Assembly (NCBI GenBank): GCA_016765235.1
Contig: JAESQH010000031.1
Location: 13,913-20,474 of the forward strand
Source of the DNA: Paracoccaceae bacterium
GTDB taxonomy: Bacteria; Pseudomonadota; Alphaproteobacteria; Rhodobacterales; Rhodobacteraceae
DNA length: 6,562 nucleotides
Reading direction: 5' to 3'
The position numbers and the translations under genes were made by a program. Of this stretch, positions 1 through 6,562 are shown in pieces. The number at the start of each line of letters is the position of its first letter. Position 1 is the first letter of the stretch. The notes beneath the pieces are model-generated. The model made no database searches, was not told the DNA's origin, and saw only the letters and a program-made list of their open reading frames with translations.

Positions 1-833
1 TTTTGGGGCCACAATATCGCGATAAACACGCCACCCATGATAAGCGTCGCGGAAATGACGAACGCCCAAGACATCGCTTCCCCCAAAAACAACACACCGC
101 CAGCCAGCGCAATAATTGGAACCGTTAATTGCAATATCGCAGCCAAACTCGCATCGAGCTTCGGCAATGTCGCATACCAAACCGCATACCCGACACCAGA
201 AGCTAGCGACCCCGACGCCACGGCCAACAATACCCCGTTTAGGGTTGTGTCCACATCGGATGGTATGATCAACCAAAGGATAATGCCTATGGGTGCAATC
301 AGTATGAAATTACCGGCAGTGGCCCGTAACGGAGCAGAAACATCGCGCCCTCGCAAGGAATAGACGCCCCAGCCAATGGCTGAAAACACCATCAGCACCG
401 TGCCCCATAAATCAGGACTACTCGCCCCGGGTGCAAATAATATCCCCAAGCCGATCATTCCCAATAGCGAACCAATCCACCGCGCCGGCGCTGGCCGCTC
501 CCCCTTGATAACCGCGCCTGCAAACATCGTGATCTGCACGCCACCGAACAAAATCAACGCCCCCAGTCCGGCGTCGAGCGTTACATAGGCGAACGAAAAG
601 GCGCTGGCATATAGCAAAAGCGCACCGGCCGATTTAACACTACCGTGGCGCATCATGGTCCCAAGCCCACCGCGAAGCATCACCAATAACGCCAACATCA
701 CCGCACCAGAGATCAACCTGACCGCCATAAACGCACCCGGACCAATCTGGTCCAACGCCAACGCGCTGCGCGTAAGCACAGAATTGGCGGCAAAGGCGGT
801 AAGGGCGAAAACGGTCAGAAGAATAAGTCGCAT
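1..833 (-). CDS. EamA/DMT-family membrane transporter, 3' end cut by window
   Basis: I translated the minus strand from the ATG at 833-831; the frame stays open to base 1, giving 277 residues without a stop. The protein is very hydrophobic, with about ten membrane segments (roughly residues 3-19, 31-51, 68-87, 91-109, 116-134, 143-160, 171-190, 199-220, 229-250, 256-275). That is two EamA repeats of five helices, the drug/metabolite transporter layout. The second repeat carries the typical LQLTVPIIALAGGVLFLGEA stretch (residues 235-254), where a conserved proline and a GE pair are usual. Only a short C-terminal tail is probably missing. EamA proteins are inner-membrane exporters or permeases of small metabolites; the substrate cannot be read from the sequence. 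The start fits the common short N-terminus of the family (MRLILLTVFALTAFAANSVL), although no good Shine-Dalgarno precedes it. The gene is co-directional with groEL but lies beyond a terminator, so it is probably a separate transcription unit. Confidence 0.9.
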   Translation of the reverse strand, partial: MRLILLTVFALTAFAANSVLTRSALALDQIGPGAFMAVRLISGAVMLALLVMLRGGLGTMMRHGSVKSAGALLLYASAFSFAYVTLDAGLGALILFGGVQITMFAGAVIKGERPAPARWIGSLLGMIGLGILFAPGASSPDLWGTVLMVFSAIGWGVYSLRGRDVSAPLRATAGNFILIAPIGIILWLIIPSDVDTTLNGVLLAVASGSLASGVGYAVWYATLPKLDASLAAILQLTVPIIALAGGVLFLGEAMSWAFVISATLIMGGVFIAILWPQ

Positions 834-858
834 ACCAGATTTAGACAGCTAATCCGTG

Positions 859-886
859 ATGATAGCTAGATCAAAATAATCAACAA
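859..886 (-). promoter_or_regulatory. Possible weak promoter of the EamA transporter gene
   Basis: On the minus strand TTGTTG (886-881) is followed after 16 bases by TATCAT (864-859), about 25 bases before the ATG at 833. The -10 box matches the consensus at five of six bases, but the -35 box matches only at TTG. It lies just downstream of the groESL terminator, where a promoter for the transporter would be expected. This is inference from position and a modest consensus match. Confidence 0.3.
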
Positions 887-901
887 TCAGTGTTCGAGAC
901 G

Positions 902-928
902 ATAAAAGGGCCACCCGAAGGCAGCCCC
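902..928 (-). terminator. Rho-independent terminator of groESL
   Basis: Read on the minus strand, GGGCTGCC (927-920) pairs with GGTGGCCC (915-908) around a TTCG tetraloop (919-916). The stem has eight pairs, two of them G-U. It is followed directly by TTTTAT (907-902). A GC-rich stem, stable tetraloop and U-run are the classical intrinsic terminator. No U-run follows on the plus strand, so it acts only on the minus strand. It sits about 95 bases after the groEL stop and separates groESL from the transporter gene. Confidence 0.85.
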
Positions 929-960
929 TAATTCAAACATTATGAACGGTAAGGTTCGCG

Positions 961-984
961 GCATTTGGCCCGAAGGCCAAACGC
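961..984 (-). other. TTCG-loop hairpin in the groEL 3' region
   Basis: On the minus strand TTTGGCC (981-975) and GGCCAAA (970-964) form a perfect seven-pair stem around a TTCG tetraloop. Two more pairs (984/961 and 983/962) follow after one mismatch. No U-run follows, so it is not a textbook terminator. It lies between the groEL stop and the true terminator and would be part of the groESL mRNA 3' untranslated region. A role in transcript stabilisation or pausing is inference. Confidence 0.65.
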
Positions 985-995
985 CTGTCACCTAC

Positions 996-1020
996 GGTCA
1001 AATCCTTTTAGGATTTAACC
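996..1020 (-). other. Hairpin abutting the groEL stop codon
   Basis: On the minus strand GGTTAAATCC (1020-1011) pairs with GGATTTGACC (1005-996) over ten pairs, one of them G-U, around the loop TAAAA. The first base lies immediately after the groEL TAA (1023-1021). It is AU-rich with no U-run, so it is unlikely to terminate transcription alone. It is the first of three hairpins in series behind groEL. Confidence 0.6.
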
Positions 1021-2667
<1,647 letters not shown>

Positions 2668-2675
2668 GATGGATG

Positions 2676-2681
2676 CTCCTT
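2676..2681 (-). promoter_or_regulatory. groEL ribosome binding site
   Basis: On the minus strand AAGGAG lies 8 bases before the groEL ATG at 2667. It is a strong Shine-Dalgarno and supports that start. The 11 bases AGGAGCATCCA (2680-2670) are identical to those in front of groES, at the same distance from the ATG. Confidence 0.85.
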
Positions 2682-2695
2682 ATAATGGGGTTCGC

Positions 2696-2983
2696 TTAAG
2701 CAATAATGCCTAGGATGTCGGATTCTTTCATGATCAACAGGTCTTCGCCGTCGAGCTTGATTTCAGTACCTGACCATTTGCCGAACAATACTTTGTCACC
2801 AGCTTTAACGTCCATGTCGATGCGAGCACCGTCTTCGTCACGTGCGCCTGCGCCAACAGAAATAATTTCGCCTTCGGAAGGCTTTTCTTTGGCTGCGTCA
2901 GGGATAATCAGGCCGCCGGATGTTTTCTCGTCTTCTTCAAGACGACGAACAACAACGCGATCATGCAGAGGTGTAAATGCCAT
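2696..2983 (-). CDS. groS: Co-chaperonin GroES (Hsp10)
   Basis: This 95-residue protein is the heptameric lid of the GroEL chamber. The sequence from MAFTPLHDRVVVRR onward is a typical GroES: an N-terminal beta strand, the mobile-loop region EEDEKTSGGLIIPDAAKEKP (about 16-35) that docks onto GroEL, and the C-terminal GEDLLIMKESDILGIIA. The frame is open further upstream, to an ATG at 3127, but I chose 2983. It has AGGAG at an 8-base spacing, the protein then has the normal family length, and the longer version would translate through the promoter -35 and -10 boxes and the CIRCE operator. It is the first gene of the groES-groEL operon, with 28 bases between the two genes. Regulation is expected through HrcA binding to CIRCE, about 45 bases upstream of the ATG. 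Confidence 0.98.
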   Translation of the reverse strand: MAFTPLHDRVVVRRLEEDEKTSGGLIIPDAAKEKPSEGEIISVGAGARDEDGARIDMDVKAGDKVLFGKWSGTEIKLDGEDLLIMKESDILGIIA

Positions 2984-2991
2984 TGTGGATG

Positions 2992-2996
2992 CTCCT
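2992..2996 (-). promoter_or_regulatory. groES ribosome binding site, decides the start
   Basis: AGGAG on the minus strand lies 8 bases before the ATG at 2983. It supports this start over the in-frame upstream ATG at 3127. Confidence 0.85.
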
Positions 2997-3028
2997 ATTG
3001 AGTATTCCGTATAGGGTGGTTTTGCCTT

Positions 3029-3055
3029 TTGGCACTCACCACCGTTGAGTGCTAA
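3029..3055 (-). promoter_or_regulatory. CIRCE operator (HrcA binding site) of groESL
   Basis: Read in the groES direction the arms are TTAGCACTC (3055-3047) and GAGTGCCAA (3037-3029), separated by exactly nine bases (3046-3038). The known CIRCE consensus is TTAGCACTC-N9-GAGTGCTAA; only one base of the right arm differs. CIRCE is bound by the repressor HrcA, whose activity depends on GroEL itself, giving feedback control of chaperonin level. It starts at about the predicted +1 of the promoter, so bound HrcA would block transcription initiation, and it also lies in the 5' leader of the mRNA. Confidence 0.95.
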
Positions 3056-3062
3056 CGGTAGG

Positions 3063-3091
3063 TATCTAGGCAAGCAATTTGGGTGAGTCAA
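3063..3091 (-). promoter_or_regulatory. groESL promoter
   Basis: On the minus strand TTGACT (3091-3086) and TAGATA (3068-3063) are separated by 17 bases, a close match to the sigma-70 consensus. The predicted start of transcription is near 3056, next to the CIRCE element, leaving a leader of about 72 bases before groES. The -35 box is preceded by C (CTTGACT), so overlap with a heat-shock sigma (RpoH) promoter, whose -35 begins CTTG, cannot be excluded. The boxes are seen in the sequence; the sigma-factor assignment is inference. Confidence 0.75.
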
Positions 3092-3106
3092 GGGAAGCAA
3101 CCCCAG

Positions 3107-3128
3107 ATTGTCACTAATAGGTGACAAT
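3107..3128. repeat. Perfect 8-6-8 inverted repeat between divergent promoters
   Basis: ATTGTCAC (3107-3114) and GTGACAAT (3121-3128) are perfect inverted copies separated by TAATAG. The repeat lies 15 bases upstream of the groESL -35 box, and its right arm contains the GTGACA that is the likely -35 box of the pyrophosphatase gene. The size and symmetry suit a dimeric transcription factor. I do not recognise the motif as the site of a named regulator. The alternative is an RNA hairpin in a longer transcript. Confidence 0.7.
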
Positions 3129-3149
3129 GCCTTGCCACACGCCTATATA
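3121..3149 (+). promoter_or_regulatory. Candidate promoter of the pyrophosphatase-HAD operon
   Basis: GTGACA (3121-3126) and TATATA (3144-3149) are 17 bases apart. The first differs from TTGACA at one base, the second from TATAAT at two. Transcription would start near 3156, giving a leader of about 30 bases before the ATG at 3188. The -35 box is inside the right arm of the inverted repeat, so a protein bound there would probably repress this promoter. This is inference from consensus and spacing. Confidence 0.5.
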
Positions 3150-3187
3150 AGGCAAAATTATTGCAGCGCACAAAAAACGAGTCCCCT

Positions 3188-4105
3188 ATGATCAAGATTT
3201 TCGGCCACACAGCCCCCGACACAGACGCAACCGCCTCCGCCCTGATTTGGCAATGGTATCTCAGCGAAATGCAGGACAAACCCGCCAAAGCCTACGTGCA
3301 AGGCACCCCAAACACCGAGGCCGCGTTCGTCCTGAAACGCTGGGGATTCGAGACACCGGAACAGTTGGACCTGCAAGACGGCGACAAAGTCGTGATCGTG
3401 GATACGAACAACCCAGCGGAACTACCAGCCAACATCAACGACACCGAAATCAAACAGATCATCGACCATCACATGCTGGTCGGTGGCCTTAAATCCAGCG
3501 TTCCGATCAACGTCACAATCCGCCCTGTCGCCGCAACCGCGACCGTGATGTTCAGCATCATGCGTTCGCCTGCGCAAAACACCATGCCGGACGGCATAAA
3601 AGGCCTGATCCTAAGCTGCATCCTTTCCGACACGCTGGAATTCCGCAGCCCTACAACCACGCCCCGCGACATAGAAATCGCCAATCGTCTGGCCGAAAAC
3701 CTGAAGATCGACATCTCCGAGTACGCCGCCGAAATGTTTGCGGCCAAATCCGACATCGCACATTTTTCCGACGCCGAACTCCTGCGGATGGACTCCAAGA
3801 AATTCGAGGTCGACGGCACCAACTTCCGCGTCTCCGTTCTGGAAACCACCAGCCCGGCGACAGTGTTGGACCGCAAAGACAGCCTGATGGCCAGCATGCC
3901 AGCCGTTGCCGATGAGGACAAAGTCGACCAAGTCCTGCTGTTCATCATCGACATCCTAACCGAATCCGCAACGCTTCTGATCCCGAACGACTTTGTGAAA
4001 TCCGTAGCCGAAAAATCCTTCGGTTGCACCATCAACGGCGACACAGTCCACCTCCCCGGCATCATGTCGCGCAAGAAGCAGATCATTCCCAGTCTGACCG
4101 TCTAA
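3188..4105 (+). CDS. ppaC: Manganese-dependent inorganic pyrophosphatase (family II)
   Basis: This 305-residue cytosolic enzyme hydrolyses pyrophosphate to two phosphates, driving biosynthetic reactions forward. Family II enzymes belong to the DHH phosphoesterases and use Mn or Co. The metal ligands are all visible: His7, Asp11 and Asp13 in GHTAPDTD; Asp72 in VDTNN; Asp93-His94-His95 in the DHH motif; and Asp148 in LSDTL. The C-terminal DHHA2 domain carries the substrate-binding SRKKQ (294-298). There are no CBS regulatory domains, and the length is normal for the simple form. I chose the ATG at 3188: the protein then begins MIKIFGH as in other family members. A TTG at 3161 in the same frame would add nine residues but lies within a few bases of the predicted transcription start. 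The ribosome binding site is weak. The gene is divergent from groES and directly abuts the HAD gene. Confidence 0.95.
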   Translation: MIKIFGHTAPDTDATASALIWQWYLSEMQDKPAKAYVQGTPNTEAAFVLKRWGFETPEQLDLQDGDKVVIVDTNNPAELPANINDTEIKQIIDHHMLVGGLKSSVPINVTIRPVAATATVMFSIMRSPAQNTMPDGIKGLILSCILSDTLEFRSPTTTPRDIEIANRLAENLKIDISEYAAEMFAAKSDIAHFSDAELLRMDSKKFEVDGTNFRVSVLETTSPATVLDRKDSLMASMPAVADEDKVDQVLLFIIDILTESATLLIPNDFVKSVAEKSFGCTINGDTVHLPGIMSRKKQIIPSLTV

Positions 4106-4977
4106 ATGACCCGAATTATTGAAAATCTAGCCAACGTCGCGCATTCCTACGATGCTCTATTCGTCGATCTATGGGGGTGCCTTCATAACGGCATCGCACC
4201 GTTCCCCGACGCAATTGCCGCGCTTCAGGCTTTCAGAGCGCAGGGTGGCAAAGTTCTTCTGCTGACAAATTCACCAAAACCGAAATCAATGGTAATGGCG
4301 CAACTGGACCATATGGGCGTGCCTCGGGACGCTTACGATGAAATATCCTCCTCAGGGGATGCGGCACAACTGGCCCTTATATCAGGTGTCGTCGGACAAA
4401 AAGTTTACCACCTTGGTCCAGAGCGAGATATTCCGTTCTTCACAGACGAGAACGGCCCGATCAACGTTGAACGGGTTCCCTTAACCGACGCCGAAGCATC
4501 GTCTGCACGGGGCTGTTCGATGACATGACTGAATCGCCAGGCGACTACCGACTGACAATCCTTGAAGGCGTTAACCGTGGCCTAAAATTACTCTGTGCCA
4601 ATCCGGATATTATCGTCGACGTCGGTGACAAACGCATCTACTGCGCGGGCGCCATCGCGCAAGCCTACACGGAGGCTGGCGGTACCAGCCTCTATTTCGG
4701 CAAACCACACTCCCCGATATACGAACTCGCTTACACTCGCCTTGCCGCGACCACAGGCAGACGTATCGACGCTGACCGCATCCTCTGCATCGGCGACGGC
4801 ATCAACACCGACATTCGCGGTGGCGTCGCCGAAGACCTCGACACGCTATTCATCACCGGCGGCCTAGCCGCAAGCGAGATCAACGAAACCAACGGCAAGC
4901 CCAATGAGCGTGAACTGGCAAGCTTCATCGCCAACCACAAATTATCGCCAACATTCGCAATATCCGGATTGCGTTAA
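4106..4977 (+). pseudogene. HAD class IIA hydrolase (TIGR01459-like), frameshifted
   Basis: Two overlapping frames (4106-4528 and 4525-4977) together make one HAD-superfamily class IIA protein of about 290 residues. The first ends with an aberrant tail SSARGCSMT. Reading the other frame from 4498 instead restores IVCTGLFDDM, which runs directly into the ATG at 4525. One base therefore appears to be missing in codon 131 (4496-4498). Motif I is DLWGCLHNG (nucleophile Asp21) and motif II LLTNS (52-56), both in the first half. Motif III Lys200 in FGKPHSP and motif IV GDGINTDI (230-237 after repair) are in the second half. The break falls in the cap region, so neither half should be active alone. 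The start directly follows the ppaC stop (TAAATG), suggesting translational coupling. The family has no firmly known substrate. Every motif is intact, so this is either a very recent mutation or a sequencing error. The ATGA overlap at 4525 could make it look like two coupled genes. Confidence 0.88.
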
Positions 4978-5681
4978 AGTTCTACCCGAACATCGTGCAG
5001 CCAGATTTTCGGTGGGCGCGACAACATAAAGACCACAACGTCTGCCAAATCGTCCGGCTCCGTGAAAATCCGGTTCGGCACTTCTTCGCCCGCCTTGGCA
5101 AACATACCCGTGTTCGTGCCACTTTGATAAAGCCCCGCCACACGCACACCGTTTTCGGCCTCGTCTTGCTTCAGCACCTCGGTAAACCCGCGCACGCCGT
5201 ATTTGGTCGCCGTGTAAACCGACTGCCCCGCCTGCGCAACAACACCGGATTTTGACACCACATTCAGTACCACCGCCTCATCGCCATCCCGCAACGCTGG
5301 CAACATGTGGCGTGTGAACTGCATCACAGATGTCAGGTTCGTCTGCACCGTCGTCAGCAGCATATCCGCACTGATGCTATCCAGCGGCCCGGTCTTATGC
5401 CAAACACCCGCATTGTTTATCAGGATATCCACACCGCCAAAGTCGTCCAAAATCGCTTTCGCAGCGGCATCAAGCGCTTCTGAATCCGTCAAATCCACAC
5501 TGTAAGCGCGCGCCTCACCAGCACCGAGCGCCAGTGTTTCAGCCACAACCGCATCCAAACGCCCCTGATTGCGCCCCAGAATGGCCATCCTGCAACCTTG
5601 CGCCGCCAGTTTTAGACAAATATGCCTGCCAATCCCATCGCTACCACCTGTAACGATAGCAATTTTACCCTTAAGCTGCAT
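4974..5681 (-). CDS. Short-chain dehydrogenase/reductase (SDR), classical type
   Basis: This 235-residue protein is an NAD(P)H-dependent oxidoreductase with a single Rossmann domain. Motifs appear in the expected order: cofactor-binding TGGSDGIG (11-18), Arg37 in LGRNQ after strand 2 (often linked to NADP preference), Asp63 in VDL, NNAG (89-92), Asn115, catalytic Ser143, and Tyr156-x3-Lys160 in YTATK. The tetrad Asn-Ser-Tyr-Lys is complete, so it should be active. The substrate cannot be told from the sequence. Its C-terminus is shorter than in many 250-residue SDRs and ends without the usual Gly-rich last strand. The start at 5681 is supported by AAGGAA seven bases upstream. It stands alone on its strand, convergent with the HAD gene (stop codons overlap) and divergent from the MaoC gene. 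Confidence 0.94.
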   Translation of the reverse strand: MQLKGKIAIVTGGSDGIGRHICLKLAAQGCRMAILGRNQGRLDAVVAETLALGAGEARAYSVDLTDSEALDAAAKAILDDFGGVDILINNAGVWHKTGPLDSISADMLLTTVQTNLTSVMQFTRHMLPALRDGDEAVVLNVVSKSGVVAQAGQSVYTATKYGVRGFTEVLKQDEAENGVRVAGLYQSGTNTGMFAKAGEEVPNRIFTEPDDLADVVVFMLSRPPKIWLHDVRVEL

Positions 5682-5688
5682 TCTCGAA

Positions 5689-5694
5689 TTCCTT
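5689..5694 (-). promoter_or_regulatory. SDR ribosome binding site
   Basis: AAGGAA on the minus strand lies seven bases before the ATG at 5681 and supports that start. Confidence 0.7.
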
Positions 5695-5759
5695 TTTTGC
5701 TAACAGACACCGTGGGTAACACAGTTTCAAATTCCCCTACAAGACGGCATTCATCACGT

Positions 5760-5776
5760 AATATAATTATAATTTA
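5760..5776. promoter_or_regulatory. AT-rich core of the divergent SDR/MaoC intergenic region
   Basis: The 175-base gap between the SDR and MaoC starts (5682-5856) has a nearly pure A/T core. TATAAT occurs twice on the plus strand (5762-5767 and 5768-5773) and once on the minus strand (5771-5766), inside the perfect palindrome AATTATAATT (5765-5774). These resemble -10 boxes, but I found no convincing -35 partner at 16-18 bases for either direction. It is a plausible promoter zone for one or both genes. I see no terminator, small gene or clear operator in the rest of the gap. Confidence 0.35.
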
Positions 5777-5856
5777 CCGCACTTGTGTGAATGTATCTTG
5801 CGCCGCCGATTATATTGGTCTACAAATGCTGCAACGCAACAACGCGAATCTGAACC

Positions 5857-6330
5857 ATGAAAACAGGCCCTGATATGTTGGACACTCCACAGCACAACCT
5901 ACCCATCGGCACGATCTGTATTGAAGACCTCGAAATCGGCATGGAACGTTCGCTCTCCAAAACAATCGGCGACAGGGAAATCGAGATGTTCGCCGAACTC
6001 TCAACCGACCATAACCCCGTTCACCTAGACGACGAATACGCCCGCGACACCATTTTCCAAGGCCGCATCGCCCACGGAATGTTGACCGCTGGCCTGATTT
6101 CCGCCGTCATCGGTGAACAACTCCCCGGTCATGGCACCGTTTACCTCAAACAAAACCTGACCTTCATGGCCCCCGTTCGCCCCGGCGACCGCGTCGAGGC
6201 CATCGTCACGGTTTTGGAAATCAACTACGCCAAACGTCGGGTAACGCTTGATTGCAAATGCCGCGTAGGCGATACCGTTGTTCTGAAAGGCGACGCGCTG
6301 GTTCTGGCGCCAAGCCGCAAGTTCGACTAG
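5857..6330 (+). CDS. MaoC-family dehydratase, (R)-enoyl-CoA hydratase-like
   Basis: This 157-residue single hot-dog-domain protein resembles MaoC/PhaJ-type (R)-specific enoyl-CoA hydratases, which add water to trans-2-enoyl-CoA and link beta-oxidation to other pathways. The catalytic motif is STDHNPVHLDDEYA, with Asp51 and His56 as the expected Asp-x4-His pair. It is followed by FQGRIAHGML, the conserved glycine-rich hydratase segment, and by a C-terminal strand with LTFMAPVRPGD. The length suits a one-domain member. The actual substrate is unknown, and other hot-dog roles are possible. The start is uncertain: ATG at 5857 gives 157 residues, and an in-frame ATG at 5875 gives MLDTPQHNLP (151 residues). 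Neither has a strong Shine-Dalgarno. It is 28 bases upstream of ribF on the same strand and is probably co-transcribed with it. Confidence 0.93.
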   Translation: MKTGPDMLDTPQHNLPIGTICIEDLEIGMERSLSKTIGDREIEMFAELSTDHNPVHLDDEYARDTIFQGRIAHGMLTAGLISAVIGEQLPGHGTVYLKQNLTFMAPVRPGDRVEAIVTVLEINYAKRRVTLDCKCRVGDTVVLKGDALVLAPSRKFD

Positions 6331-6358
6331 GGGCGCAGGCTAGACCTGCTGGGCAGGC

Positions 6359-6562
6359 ATGAAAACTTTCAAAACTTACGCAGGTATTCCGGCAGACTGC
6401 CACGACGCAGTTGTCGCCATGGGTAATTTTGATGGCGTGCATTTGGGGCACCAATCGGTCATCGCACTGGCCCGCGCAATCGCCGCGACCACCAACGCGC
6501 CCCTCGGCGTCATCACGTTTGAACCCCACCCACGCCAATTATTCGCACCCGACGCACCGGCC
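6359..6562 (+). CDS. ribF: Bifunctional riboflavin kinase/FAD synthetase, 5' part only
   Basis: The first 68 codons of RibF are present; the frame is open to the window edge. RibF phosphorylates riboflavin to FMN (C-terminal kinase domain, outside the window) and adenylates FMN to FAD (N-terminal nucleotidyltransferase domain). Visible in the N-terminal domain are GNFDGVHLGHQ (residues 22-32), the HxGH-type nucleotide-binding motif of the cytidylyltransferase-like fold, and FEPHPRQLF (54-62), both diagnostic for bacterial RibF. The ATG at 6359 is preceded by a modest GGGCAGG. The family normally has around 310 residues, so about three quarters is missing here. It follows the MaoC gene by 28 bases with no terminator between them. 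Confidence 0.95.
   Translation, partial: MKTFKTYAGIPADCHDAVVAMGNFDGVHLGHQSVIALARAIAATTNAPLGVITFEPHPRQLFAPDAPA

Noticed and set aside
37..852. Three plus-strand open frames (37-363, 376-588, 655-852).
   Set aside because: They are antisense to the EamA transporter, whose translation has the membrane-segment pattern of a real protein. The antisense products are low-complexity Ala/Pro/Asn-rich.
2984..3127. A 48-residue N-terminal extension of GroES from an ATG at 3127.
   Set aside because: It would translate the -35 and -10 boxes and CIRCE. GroES is normally about 95 residues, and the ATG at 2983 has a strong ribosome binding site.
3161..3187. A TTG start for the pyrophosphatase, nine residues upstream.
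   Set aside because: It is only a few bases after the predicted transcription start, and the added residues do not resemble family N-termini. The ATG at 3188 gives the usual MxKIxGH beginning.
3469..4086. A 205-codon minus-strand open frame opposite the pyrophosphatase.
   Set aside because: The plus strand encodes a complete family II pyrophosphatase with all metal ligands; the antisense product looks like a shadow of its codon use.
4490..4528. Programmed ribosomal frameshifting in the HAD gene.
   Set aside because: There is no slippery heptamer, downstream pseudoknot-like structure or upstream Shine-Dalgarno stimulator at the break. A missing base explains it more simply.
6221..6538. A minus-strand open frame of 105 codons opposite the MaoC and ribF genes.
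   Set aside because: It spans the antisense of two recognised genes and the gap between them, with no recognisable domain.

Overview
The window looks like an ordinary core-genome segment of an alphaproteobacterium, most likely Rhodobacterales (Roseobacter group). The basis is the GroEL/GroES sequence character, a HAD class IIA protein of the type I associate with alphaproteobacteria, and a MaoC-ribF pair. The species call is inference. I see no transposase, integrase, tRNA, rRNA, CRISPR array, phage gene or defence gene, and no evidence of a new biological system.

Layout, left to right. (1) Positions 1-833, minus strand: an EamA/DMT-type ten-helix transporter whose C-terminal end runs off the window edge. 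(2) Positions 834-1020: a gene-free stretch with three successive RNA hairpins; the last, followed by a U-run, is a convincing groESL terminator. (3) Positions 1021-2983, minus strand: the groES-groEL chaperonin operon. Upstream lie a well-formed sigma-70-like promoter and a CIRCE operator, so HrcA-type heat-shock repression is expected. (4) Positions 3188-4977, plus strand and divergent from groES: a family II (Mn-dependent) inorganic pyrophosphatase, then a HAD class IIA hydrolase starting on the very next base. The HAD gene is broken by an apparent single-base deletion near 4496-4498. (5) Positions 4974-5681, minus strand: a short-chain dehydrogenase/reductase convergent with the HAD gene; the two stop codons share one TTAA. 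(6) Positions 5857-6562, plus strand: a MaoC-type hot-dog hydratase followed by the 5' part of ribF (flavokinase/FAD synthetase).

The points most worth a second look are regulatory or about gene integrity. They are a perfect 8-6-8 inverted repeat between the divergent groES and pyrophosphatase promoters, overlapping the likely -35 box of the latter; the frameshift in the HAD gene; the hairpin series after groEL; and identical 11-base ribosome-binding leaders in front of groES and groEL.
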